A stretch of DNA of 64,000 bases from the NCBI GenBank assembly GCA_020634975.1, contig JACKAQ010000001.1:2232001-2296000 (forward strand), read 5' to 3'. The stretch is from JACKAQ01 sp020634975 [NCBI: Calditrichia bacterium]. GTDB taxonomy: Bacteria; Calditrichota; Calditrichia; RBG-13-44-9. Of the stretch, positions 42,717-51,642 are shown one piece after another. A model generated the notes under the pieces. It saw nothing but the letters and a program-made list of their open reading frames with translations. It did no database searches and was not told the DNA's origin. Positions within the stretch are counted from its first letter, which is position 1, and the number at the start of each line of letters is the position of its first letter. Position numbers and translations under genes: made by a program.

Positions 42717-44669
42717 ATGATGGACAGAATGATTAACACCAAAATAAATCTCCGCGAACGCGAGTTGGCCGAAGCTGCGCCGGGCACCCGGGAACGGGTA
42801 GATGCGCTGAATCGGTTGGCGTGGGAGCTATGGACAACCGATCCAGATCGATCGACCGAATATACGCGGGAAGGCCTGGCACTCTCCGAACTGTTGGCTT
42901 ACGACGAGGGGTTTGCCTTTGCACGGTTGAATCGCGGAATTATGAGCTGGCGAACGGATGTGGAAACTGCACTGCCGGATCTGCTTGCTGCGCAGGACTG
43001 GTTTCAGCGAAACAATCACGGCGAAGGCGAGGCGCATGCCTGCAATTTTTTGGGCATTTTGTATTGGGGCATCGGCGAATTCGAGCGCGGTTTTGAGCTC
43101 AGCTCCCGCGCAATCCGGCTGTATAGCGAAAACGGCATGGAGGACGGCGAAGCCTGGGCGATCAATACGATGGGCGGATTTTATTACGATCTCAAAAATT
43201 ACGAAAAATCGCTGGAATATTTCAAACAGGCGCTGGCGGTGTTCGAACGGCTCGAAAACATTGTTGGAATAGCGAGATCGCTGAACGGCATCGGCAACAC
43301 TCATTTTCAAATGGGGCGATGCAAACGCGCGCTGGTGTATCAAAAACAAAGCCTGAAAATTACCCGGGAAATCGGGCACGAATTTAACGAATCGCGGGTG
43401 CTGAACGATATCGGGTTGATTTACCAGCAATTTGACGATTTTAAAACCGCGGAAAAATATCATCTGGACAGCCTGAAAATTCGCAAAAAACTGGAATATT
43501 TTGTCGGTCAGGCAACAACATTGCTGGATTTGGGCGATCTTTACAAAAAACAGAACATCTGCGATGCCGCAATGGATGCCTACCAGCAGGGATTACAAAT
43601 TTCCCACCGGATTAAAGCAAAACCCAAAATGGCGCGGGCATACAAAGCATTGGCGGATAATTACGAAATGACCGGAAATTATCAACTGGCGCTGGAAAAT
43701 TGGAAAGCGTTTCACGAACTGGAAGAGGAGATTTTTCACGAAGATACAGAGAAAAAAATCAGGAATTTGCGCAAGGCGTACGAGCTGGAATCTTCGCAAA
43801 AAGAAGCTGAAATTTACCGGTTGCGCAACGTGGAGCTGAAGGAAAATAACGATAAGCTGGAAGAAACCATCAAAATGTTGAATGCGACGCAGGCACAACT
43901 GATCCAGTCCGGGAGAATGGCTGCGTTGGGTAATCTGGTGGCGGGCATTGTTCACGAAATCAACTCACCGGTGGGCAGCATTCGCAGCGGCAGCGATGTG
44001 CTCCGCCGCATTTCCGACAAATTAATGGCGCTGCTGCAAGCCTCACATGTGAATGAAACGCTCCGGTTGGAATCGGAAAAATCATTGAAAATTCTCGCGC
44101 AAACCACGGAAAACAATCGAACCGCATCGGACCGAATAATGAAGCTGGTGCAAAGCCTCAAAAATTTTGTGCGGATCGATCAGGCCGCGTTCCAGAAAGT
44201 GGACATTCACGAAGGGTTGGAAAATACGCTCAATTTGATCGGGTACGATATCCCGCAATCGATGAAAATCGAGAAGAATTTTGGCGAGATTCCTACCGTC
44301 CATATTTTTCCCGATCAGATGAATCAGGTGTTCATGAATTTGTTGATAAATGCAGTGCAGGCAACGCCGCAGGATGGCAAAATTACCATCGAAACGAAAA
44401 TAAAAGACGGGCATGTGGTTATTTGCATTAGCGATACCGGAAAGGGAATCCCGCCGGAAAAACTGGCGAATTTGTTCGAGCCGGGTTTTTCCAACGAACG
44501 CGAACGGGTAAAAATGCGCACCGGGCTGTATTCAAGTTATCAAATTATCCAAAAACACAACGGGAATATTCATGTGGAAAGCAAGGCGGGAGAAGGCACC
44601 ACGTTTACCATTCACATTCCGGTGGATTTGCACCAGCAATTGAATGGCAAAGCGAAAGCTGCCAGTTGA
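42717..44669 (+). CDS. Soluble TPR-containing sensor histidine kinase
   Basis: The 650-residue product has at least six TPR units (about 80-340; for example NFLGILYWGIGEFERGFELS and NDIGLIYQQFDDFKTAEKYH). A coiled coil (about 345-400) follows, then a HisKA-like domain with VAGIVHEINSPVGSIRSG (phospho-His413) and HATPase_c motifs NLLINAVQATPQ and DTGKGIPPEKLANLFEPGF. No TM segment or receiver is present, so it is a cytoplasmic kinase with a TPR input domain. The response regulator is not adjacent. Two ATGs (42717, 42720) are possible. It meets the convergent LysE gene with no gap. Confidence 0.87.
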   Translation: MMDRMINTKINLRERELAEAAPGTRERVDALNRLAWELWTTDPDRSTEYTREGLALSELLAYDEGFAFARLNRGIMSWRTDVETALPDLLAAQDWFQRNNHGEGEAHACNFLGILYWGIGEFERGFELSSRAIRLYSENGMEDGEAWAINTMGGFYYDLKNYEKSLEYFKQALAVFERLENIVGIARSLNGIGNTHFQMGRCKRALVYQKQSLKITREIGHEFNESRVLNDIGLIYQQFDDFKTAEKYHLDSLKIRKKLEYFVGQATTLLDLGDLYKKQNICDAAMDAYQQGLQISHRIKAKPKMARAYKALADNYEMTGNYQLALENWKAFHELEEEIFHEDTEKKIRNLRKAYELESSQKEAEIYRLRNVELKENNDKLEETIKMLNATQAQLIQSGRMAALGNLVAGIVHEINSPVGSIRSGSDVLRRISDKLMALLQASHVNETLRLESEKSLKILAQTTENNRTASDRIMKLVQSLKNFVRIDQAAFQKVDIHEGLENTLNLIGYDIPQSMKIEKNFGEIPTVHIFPDQMNQVFMNLLINAVQATPQDGKITIETKIKDGHVVICISDTGKGIPPEKLANLFEPGFSNERERVKMRTGLYSSYQIIQKHNGNIHVESKAGEGTTFTIHIPVDLHQQLNGKAKAAS

Positions 44670-45299
44670 TTATTTTTGGGTAAACGCCAGCCGGATGCCC
44701 AACAAAATAAACAGCGATCCGGTGACACGCTCCAGCCAGATTTTGATTTGCGAATTTTGCCGTAATTTTACGGCAATGGCGCTGGAAAACAGCGCTAAAA
44801 TGAGGCACCACATCGTTCCGGTAAAAATGAATGTTGCGCCCAAAATCAGGAACGGCAGTGCGCTGCCCGCGTTTGCCGGATTGATGAATTGCGGCAAAAA
44901 CGCCAGAAAAAACAGCGCCACTTTTGGATTTAAAATATTTGTCAGCACGCCGGACCAAAAAATACTTCGCCCGGAAAGCTGGTTGCGCACATCGCTGATA
45001 TCGCCGGCGCGTTTGGCATTGCGGATCGCGTTGACGCCGAGGTAAACGAGATACACCGCCCCCAAATATTTCACAATATTGAACGCCAGCAACGATTGTG
45101 AGAGCAACACGGACAATCCGAATCCCGCCGCCAACGTGTGAACAAGGCTACCGGATGCAATACCCATAGCCGAAAGCACACCCGCTTTTTTACCCTGCGC
45201 AATGCTCCGCCCCAAAATATACATTGTGTCCGGTCCGGGCGTCAGGTTCAGCAAAATGCCCGCGATGATAAATGCGCCGTAATTGGTTATTCCGAACAT
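44670..45299 (-). CDS. LysE/RhtB-family amino acid exporter
   Basis: This 209-residue membrane protein has six hydrophobic segments. Its N-terminus, FIIAGILLNLTPGPDTMYIL, carries the family hallmark LTPGPD, followed by GKKAGVLSAMGIASGSLVHT and the NPKVALFFLAFLPQFI stretch between TM3 and TM4. It should export an amino acid or derivative such as homoserine, threonine or lysine; the substrate is not shown. The start lies four bases after the stop of the S9 peptidase gene, so the two may form an operon that releases and exports amino acids. Confidence 0.9.
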   Translation of the reverse strand: MFGITNYGAFIIAGILLNLTPGPDTMYILGRSIAQGKKAGVLSAMGIASGSLVHTLAAGFGLSVLLSQSLLAFNIVKYLGAVYLVYLGVNAIRNAKRAGDISDVRNQLSGRSIFWSGVLTNILNPKVALFFLAFLPQFINPANAGSALPFLILGATFIFTGTMWCLILALFSSAIAVKLRQNSQIKIWLERVTGSLFILLGIRLAFTQK

Positions 45300-45303
45300 T
45301 CTG

Positions 45304-47562
45304 TTACTCCTGTTTTGGCCCTGCAGGCAGGTTTTCGTTGAGATAGCGGGTCATCAATTCATACAAATGTCGCGAGGTGCCCTTGCCTTCGCGGATGGCG
45401 TGGGAGCGGTTGGGATATGCCATCATCGTGAAATGTTTGTTGTGTTCGATGAGCTTGTTCACCAATTTTTCGAAACTTTGGTAATGCACGTTGTCATCGG
45501 CAGTGCCGTGAATGATCAGCAAATTGCCTTTCAAATTTTGCGCATAAGTGATGGGCGAACCGTTGGTGAAGCCTTCCACGTTGTCATCCGGCAAACCCAT
45601 GTAGCGCTCCTGATAAATCGTATCGTACAACCGCTGGTTGCTCACAAAAGCAATGCCCATTCCGGTGTGATAAATTTCCGGATAGCGGAACATCATGTTC
45701 AGCGTCATGGAGCCGCCGCCGCTCCAGCCCCAGATGCCCACGCGATCCGCATCCAGATAGCTGTGGGTTTTGAGGATTTTCTTTGCTGCCGCCGCCTGAT
45801 CCTGCGAAGCCAGAATCCCGATTTGCCGATAAATGCTTTTCCGCCAGTCGCGCCCGCGCGGTCCCGGCGTTCCGCGATTGTCCACGCTCATGACCACATA
45901 GCCCTGCTGCGCCAGCATCAGGTGCCAGAGGTAGCGATTGCCAAACCAGCGGTCCAGCACGGTTTGCCCGGCGGGTTCGCCGTAAACAAAAAAGAACAGC
46001 GGATATTTTTTTGCGGGATCAAAATCGGGCGGTTTCATTTCCCATGCGTCCAGTTCAACGCCATCACCAATCGATACGCGGAAAAATTCCACCGGCGATT
46101 TTTTGAGAGCATCAACCTTTTCGCGCAATGTTTTGTTGTCCAGCATCACCCGCTGGCGGCGATGGTTGGGCAGGTTCACCAGCGAAACCACCGGCGGCGT
46201 TTCGTAAGTGGAGTAGGTTTGAAACGCCCATTTGGCATCCGGTGAAATCTGGTAGGCGTGTGTTCCCGGCTGATCCTGCGGCGTCAGCGCTTCGGGTGTG
46301 CCCTCGCCATTCAACGGTACCCGGAACAGATAGCGTTGGGTGGGATTATCCGGCGATGCCGTGAAATACACCCATCCGCCTTTGGCGTCGATGGTTTCTA
46401 CTTTTACCACATCGTAATCGCCGGGCGTGAGCAGGGTTATTTTTCCGCCGTCGCGGGAAATTTTATACATGTGCAGCCAGCCGTCGCGATCGCTCAGCCA
46501 GGTGAAGGCTTTGCCGCCATCCAGCCATTTTACATCTTCGTTGACTTCCACCCAGGCGTCATCTTTATCGATCAGAACGGTTTTCACCGAGCCGTCCGCA
46601 ACGCTGCCCAGCCACACGGTGTTGGTATTTTGCAGGCGATTGAGCTGTTGGATGAGCACTTCTGATGAGTTGTCCGCCCACTCCATCCAAGGGATATAAT
46701 TGTTGCGCGGATCGCCGGGCACCGCAAACCAGGTGGTTTCCCCGCCGCTGGCGCTGACTACGCCCACTTTGCAATCGGAATTGGTGGTGCCCACTTTCGG
46801 ATATTCCAGAGGAATGGGACGCGAATACAAACTGTCCGTATTGTTGATCATGTAAAATGTGCCCACGCCCGATTTGTCGAAATGCCAGTAGGCAATTTTC
46901 TGCCCGTCCGGGCTCCAGCGGAAGCCGTCCCGCAGCCCGAATTCTTCTTCGTACACCCAATCGGATGTGCCGTTGACGATGGTTTCCGAGCCGTCGCTGG
47001 TCAGCGCGGTGATGGCACCGCTTTGCAAATTTTCCACATACACATTGTTTTCCCGCACATATCCAACACGGCTGCCGTCCGGCGAAAACTTGGCGAACAT
47101 CAGCGTGCCCGGTTTGGCATCGCCACCCAACTGTTTTAGTGCGCCGGTTTTCAGGTTCAGCACCCAATAATCGCCCCGGGTGTTGTATCGCCACACGCGT
47201 TGGGTGTTGGCGAACAGCAGCAGCAGTTGTTTATCCGTCGACCATTCGTAAGCGTCTATTTTTAATGGCTTTGTCGCACCGTCTGGCGTCATTTGTTTTG
47301 CAGAAACCAGAATACTGCGTTTGCCGGATTTCGTGTCGTATTTTACGATGTCCATTCCTGCGCTGTCATCGGCAGATTTTTCCAGCGTGGTGTAGCTGCT
47401 GCCGCCATCCAGCCAGCGCGCCGGACCGAATGTTTCCGCCCGGAAATCCCGGTTGGTAAATATCCGCTCCACCGAAAGCAGCGAAGGGTCCTGTTGCGCC
47501 ACTGTTGCCAGTGTGGTGATTAGGCTCCAAATGAGAATTAAAAATAACCGTTTGGGGGTCAT
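45304..47562 (-). CDS. Secreted S9 family peptidase, dipeptidyl-peptidase IV type
   Basis: This 752-residue protein has a signal peptide (about 1-22), a DPPIV-like N-terminal beta propeller (about 90-480; WVYEEEFGLRDGFRWSPDGQ contains the Glu-Glu pair that binds the substrate amino terminus) and a C-terminal alpha/beta hydrolase (about 500-745). The triad is Ser in GIWGWSGGGSM, Asp in HGTADDNVH and His in YPNRSHAI. It should release N-terminal dipeptides with Pro or Ala in position two, in the periplasm or outside. The FCB-type length and architecture match DPP4 of Bacteroidetes. A LysE gene follows after four bases. Confidence 0.92.
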   Translation of the reverse strand: MTPKRLFLILIWSLITTLATVAQQDPSLLSVERIFTNRDFRAETFGPARWLDGGSSYTTLEKSADDSAGMDIVKYDTKSGKRSILVSAKQMTPDGATKPLKIDAYEWSTDKQLLLLFANTQRVWRYNTRGDYWVLNLKTGALKQLGGDAKPGTLMFAKFSPDGSRVGYVRENNVYVENLQSGAITALTSDGSETIVNGTSDWVYEEEFGLRDGFRWSPDGQKIAYWHFDKSGVGTFYMINNTDSLYSRPIPLEYPKVGTTNSDCKVGVVSASGGETTWFAVPGDPRNNYIPWMEWADNSSEVLIQQLNRLQNTNTVWLGSVADGSVKTVLIDKDDAWVEVNEDVKWLDGGKAFTWLSDRDGWLHMYKISRDGGKITLLTPGDYDVVKVETIDAKGGWVYFTASPDNPTQRYLFRVPLNGEGTPEALTPQDQPGTHAYQISPDAKWAFQTYSTYETPPVVSLVNLPNHRRQRVMLDNKTLREKVDALKKSPVEFFRVSIGDGVELDAWEMKPPDFDPAKKYPLFFFVYGEPAGQTVLDRWFGNRYLWHLMLAQQGYVVMSVDNRGTPGPRGRDWRKSIYRQIGILASQDQAAAAKKILKTHSYLDADRVGIWGWSGGGSMTLNMMFRYPEIYHTGMGIAFVSNQRLYDTIYQERYMGLPDDNVEGFTNGSPITYAQNLKGNLLIIHGTADDNVHYQSFEKLVNKLIEHNKHFTMMAYPNRSHAIREGKGTSRHLYELMTRYLNENLPAGPKQE

Positions 47563-47610
47563 GGGTGTCTCTGCCTCTTTGTGAATGGGTCGTTTTTTTA
47601 TCTAAAAATT

Positions 47611-47716
47611 TTAACCGCAGAGTTCGCGAAGTCCGCGGAGAAAACCGAAAAGGATTAAGAATATTCATGTAATTTTTCTCGGTGAACTCTGCGCCCTCAG
47701 CGCTCTCTGCGGTTAT
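47611..47716. repeat. Dispersed CCGCAGAG inverted repeat element
   Basis: TAACCGCAGAG at the left (47612) and CTCTGCGGTTA at the right (47705-47715) are perfect 11-base inverted ends of a 106-base element between two genes. Inside are further CGCGAAGTCCGCGG and CTCTGCGCC words. Confidence 0.72.
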
Positions 47717-47725
47717 CAAATGTTT

Positions 47726-49322
47726 TCAACAAATTTTGAACTTTGTGGTTACGTTGGGCGCCGGGGAATTGGCGTTTAAACGCGCTTCGATAGCTTTGGA
47801 GGTTTTGGTGATCGACAGTCCGCCGAGCGCCGTGCAGCGCAAATCGCTGTGAATGCTTTTGCCAACCTTGTCCATCGCGTCGATCACTTCGTCGAGGGGA
47901 ATGAGGTGGTCGTAATCCGCCAGCGCGATGTTGGCGCAGGACAGTGCATTGCTGGCTGCCATAATATTTTTGCCGAGGCAGGGCGCTTCCACGCGATTCG
48001 CCACCGGATCGCAAATCATCCCAAATGAGTTTTGCAGCGCAATGGACGATGCGGCAATCGCCTGGTTCAGCGTGCCGTTCATCAACGTGACGATCGCCGC
48101 CGCCGCCATGCCGCCGCCGGAACCGCACTCCGCCTGACAGCCGCCGACCTCCGCCGCAAAAGAGGCGTGCGCCAATAAACACGCCGATCATTCCCGCCGC
48201 CAGCATCGCTTTGACGGTTTCTTCCTCACTGCGACCGAGCGCATCCGCAGCGCCCAGACATGCGCCGGGCAATGCGCCGCACGCGCCGGCCGTTGGCGCC
48301 GCAACAATCACACCCATCGAGCTTTTCACTTCCATGATTGATGTGACAAACAGGATAATCGTGTTCAGCACATCGCCCTGCACCAGTTGACGCTGCTCCA
48401 TTTTGTTTTTGAAATTGCCCGATTGACAGCCGAGAATGCGGTCATCATAATGCGTGCCGCGAAGTCCGGTATCCACCGCGTTGCGCATGATTGCAACCAA
48501 ATCGCGCATTTGCGAGAGTACTTGTTCGTGAGAAATATTGCCACGCGCGCTTTCGTAATGGAGGGCTAATTCCCATAAATTTAATTGTTTATCCTGATTG
48601 TATGCCAGCATTTCTTCGCAGGTGATAAACGGCACGGACAGATTTTTTCGCGACAGCACCGGCAGAACCGGTGCCAGTTTTTTCACCGATACAACTTCGT
48701 CCATTGCCAGCAACTCTGCGATGATGTCATCATCGGGAAACTGCTGCGCGCTGATTTGGATAAAACCGGCGCTGCCTTTGCGGAAGGAAATCTCGTCGCT
48801 CGGTACGGTTGCTTCCAGATAACGGCGAACTTTTTCCGGCGTTTTTCCCTGCTCGATATACACCAGTGTTTCAAAAAAATCGCCGGCCATGGACACCTTT
48901 GCGCCATCGATTTCGATCACTTCGATCATGCCGCCGCCGGTGGAAATCGCGATCATCTGGCGCGTTTCCCGGTAATTTTTCAGGGTGATTTGATAGGTAT
49001 TCGGGTGATCATATTTCAGCGGAACGATCCGGATATCGATGTCGATACCGGCATCGGCAATGGCTTGCCGAAAACCTGGCAGCCGCTCGTCATGTGCTTC
49101 CCAGCCCAGGAATCCGCCGAACAATCCCATGTCCGAACCCTGGCTGTCGTGGGTGGTTGCCAGCGATCCGTTGGGATCAAATTCGATTAACGCGCTTTCG
49201 ATCTGCCCGTCCATCAAATCCCGGCAGAGCCGCCCGATGCGCAGCGATGCCGCACAGTGGGAACTGGATGGCCCGCGCATTACCGGACCCAATACATCGT
49301 TGAATATACTTGGATAGTTCAT
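47726..49322 (-). pseudogene. sdaA: L-serine ammonia-lyase, fused beta-alpha type, interrupted by one frameshift
   Basis: Read across one frameshift, this encodes about 531 residues that deaminate serine to pyruvate. The N-terminal beta domain has VMRGPSSSHCAASLRIGRL and HDSQGSDMGLFGGFLGW. An ACT-like linker (about 150-225) and the alpha domain with SSMGVIVAAPTAGACGALPG (cluster Cys) follow. Upstream of 48173 the frame ends in IGVFIGARLF..., which is not family sequence. The other frame gives AHASFAAEVGGCQAECGSGG and continues correctly to 47726. Removing one G at 48172-48173 restores IAHASFAAEVGG. It is either a real lesion or an assembly error. The long single-chain layout resembles a fusion of B. 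subtilis SdaAB and SdaAA. Confidence 0.85.
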
Positions 49323-49444
49323 TGTTTTCTCCGGTTGTTTACTTCCAAAAATTACACATTACGAAAGATAGTAACTGTACTAAGAAAATGCTGAATATGC
49401 AAAAAGTTTCGGGGGGATTTGGAGAGTAAAATAAAGGAAAAAGG

Positions 49445-49596
49445 AAAAGGATAAAGGATAAAGGATGAAGGATGAAGGATGAAGGATGAAGGATGAAAGG
49501 ATGAAGGATGAAGGATAAAGGATGAAGGATGAAGGATGAAGGATGAAGGATGAAGGATATCTGAATGGATGAAGGATGAAGGATGAAGGATGAAAG
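49445..49596. repeat. Tandem heptamer array (GGATGAA/GGATAAA, about 20 units)
   Basis: Nearly uninterrupted GGATGAA units, with some GGATAAA and single-base slips, fill about 150 bases between the serine ammonia-lyase gene and the IS remnant. It is the largest of five heptamer loci in the window. The open frames through it are low-complexity artefacts. Confidence 0.92.
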
Positions 49597-49639
49597 TTGG
49601 ATGAATTGATTTTCATATCCCGTATATTAATAAAGGGAG

Positions 49640-50650
49640 AACGATCTAAAATCAACTCCCGCTTCAGGGTGCTGAAGAAGGATTCCATCATGGCATTATC
49701 ATAACAGTCACCTTTGCGGCTCATACTTTTTGAGGATCGCTTCGTGTTTAAGCCTGAACCGCACGCTGGCAGCAGCATATTGACTGCCCTGATCAGAGTG
49801 GAAGATCAACCCGACCCCGGGATTGCGACAGGATAACGCCGACTCAAGCTCTGATGAATCAGCGCTTCTCCCAGGTGATCCTCCAGCGCCCATCCCACAA
49901 TCTTGCGGGAATAGACATCGAGAATGGCAGCCAAATACACCCACCCTTCACAGGTGCGGATGTAGGTGATATCCGATAACCAGATCTGGTTGGGGCGTTC
50001 TGCTGTAAATCGCGCTGCACCCGGTCGGTGGCTAATGGCAGACCGTGTTTGGAATCGGTTGTCTTGATAAAACGTTTTTCATCTTTGCCCGTAAGTGATT
50101 GTCTTTCATGAGCCTTGCGACACGGTTCTCGCTGCAGCAAACGCCTCTTTTCTTTAATGCTGCAGTCATTCGAGGACTGCCATAACGCTGTTTGTGTTCG
50201 CGAAAGGTCAGGCGAATCTGGCTGAGCAAGGCTTCATTGGCACGTTGTCGCATACTTTCCGGGCGTTGCCGATAAATTCGAGTAACCGCTTTCGATTGAA
50301 ACCTTGAACACCTGGCACAGAAACGAACCGAATGCTGATGACAATGCTGATCAATAAAGGGATAGATCATCTGTCGTCCCTTGAGAAGAAGAAGATAAAG
50401 TTTTTAAAATGTCGCGCTCCTCTTTGGTGCGGGCTAACTCCCGCTTTAACCGGCGAATCTCGGCTTCTGCGGAAGGTTGCCATTGCCGCGAAAAAATGCT
50501 CTCCCTGGTCGCGATATTCTTTGAAGCGATACAACGTAAAGGGATGGATATCCAGATCCACTGATAAATCTGTGACACTGCGATTCAAAGGATAACCATT
50601 CGAACCGTCTCCGTGTCTTTCTGGCAAAATAATTAGTGCGTACTACCAAC
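49640..50650 (-). mobile_element. Degenerate IS3-family insertion sequence (transposase fragments)
   Basis: Consecutive minus-strand frames spell an IS3-family transposase broken by several frameshifts. The OrfA part is LDIHPFTLYRFKEYRDQGEH then EIRRLKRELARTKEERDILK. The OrfB part is FREHKQRYGSPRMTAALKKR and VCCSENRVARLMKDNHLRAK, then a rve core whose DDE residues appear in three different frames: DITYI-like region near 50000, [12 protein letters not shown] (49760-49800) and [20 protein letters not shown] (49650-49720). The C-terminus stops after KRELIL, next to the heptamer array, so the 3' end is lost. The right end abuts the DUF1569 gene. Several breaks are in short homopolymers. It cannot be active as read. 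Confidence 0.85.
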
Positions 50651-50663
50651 AGTAGAATAAAAA

Positions 50664-51121
50664 CTAAACCCCAAACTGTTCCAAATGATGATCGAGGTGC
50701 TTATACGCCAGCTTACCCCATTCTTCGTTGGTCATTTTTCCGAAAACCGGATGCGCCGTGAATGTGCCGGTTTCGCTGCGTTGAACAAATTTTTCGATGA
50801 TGTCTACCAGCAATTGTTTGTCCGATTCGAAATTTACAGGGGCGTGCCTTCCCGGTCCTGGTCGAGCTCGCTGATGGTTTTGATTTTGCCTTTCGGTGCG
50901 CGAATCACGTTAATTACCAAATATTTGATGATCGTTTTGTGCAAAAAATTGCCGAAATCCGCCGCCGTTTTTTCGCCGAGCGCGATGCGCATTTGATCCG
51001 TGCAATGGCAAACCATTTGCGAAACGGTCATTTTTCCCCATTGCCGCTGCGCTTCTGGTGTCAGCCTGGCAATTCTGTCCAAAATGGTTGCCCGGACAGT
51101 TGAATTTCGAATATCGCTCAT
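50664..51121 (-). pseudogene. DUF1569 protein, frameshifted
   Basis: The first frame (51121 to about 50840) reads MSDIRNSTVRATILDRIARL, then WGKMTVSQMVCHCTDQMRIA, typical of the DinB-like DUF1569 family. It stops prematurely after ELDQDREGTPL. Adding one base in the C run at 50839-50842 (plus-strand G run) continues the protein as VNFESDKQLLVDIIEKFVQR and then FTAHPVFGKMTNEEWGKLAY, KHLDHHLEQFGV to the stop at 50664. The restored length, about 151 residues, fits the family. The function is unknown, probably a metal-binding four-helix bundle. Confidence 0.8.
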
Positions 51122-51174
51122 TTATGAACCTGTTGTTATTTATTGGTTTAACTGCGCTGCTAAAACAGCAATAT

Positions 51175-51570
51175 TTACCTAAAAAAACTTTTTTCATCCA
51201 CAACCAAAGTTGTCAACTCAACGGTGTGTCCGTCCGGATCTGTGGTGTAAATTGATTGAAAAAAGTGGTGATCCGCAAACCGGCATTCGATACCCAAATC
51301 TTCGTAATGCGATTTGGCTTTCTCAAAATTTTCCTGGTCCACATTGAACGCGAAATGATCAATTTTTATTCCTCTGCTGCTCATTCGTTCGTCAGATTTT
51401 GCGGGAAAAATAGCAACACCGCTTTTCCCGGAGAGCATGAATATCGGAAAATCACCCCATTCTTCAAACGTGTATCGCTTCAGCCCGAGCACTTTTTCGT
51501 ACCACCGTGCAGATTTTTCCATATCCGCGACGTTGATCGCCACGTGATCGAGATATTGTAATTTTATCAT
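51175..51570 (-). CDS. VOC-family (glyoxalase/bleomycin-resistance-like) protein
   Basis: This 131-residue protein starts at ATG 51570 behind AAAGGTATCG. It has two beta-alpha-beta-beta-beta units: YLDHVAINVADMEKSARWYE (metal His in DHVAIN) and IKIDHFAFNVDQENFEKAKS, then HHFFQSIYTTDPDGHTVELT (metal Glu near the end). This pattern is shared by glyoxalase I-like, fosfomycin- and bleomycin-resistance and dioxygenase proteins. The substrate is unknown. It is intact although its neighbours on both sides carry frameshifts. Confidence 0.85.
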   Translation of the reverse strand: MIKLQYLDHVAINVADMEKSARWYEKVLGLKRYTFEEWGDFPIFMLSGKSGVAIFPAKSDERMSSRGIKIDHFAFNVDQENFEKAKSHYEDLGIECRFADHHFFQSIYTTDPDGHTVELTTLVVDEKSFFR

Positions 51571-51642
51571 TTCGATACCTTTTAAATTGATGAACAACAA
51601 TCAATCATTCTACGAAAAAAGATATCGATTGTTGTTGCGAGA

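Noticed and set aside
48165-48180. Programmed ribosomal frameshift in the serine ammonia-lyase gene
   Set aside because: No slippery heptamer or downstream structure, and neighbouring genes show the same kind of one-base indel, so a lesion or sequencing error is more likely.
49445-49596. CRISPR array
   Set aside because: The units are seven-base tandem repeats without spacers, and no cas gene is near.
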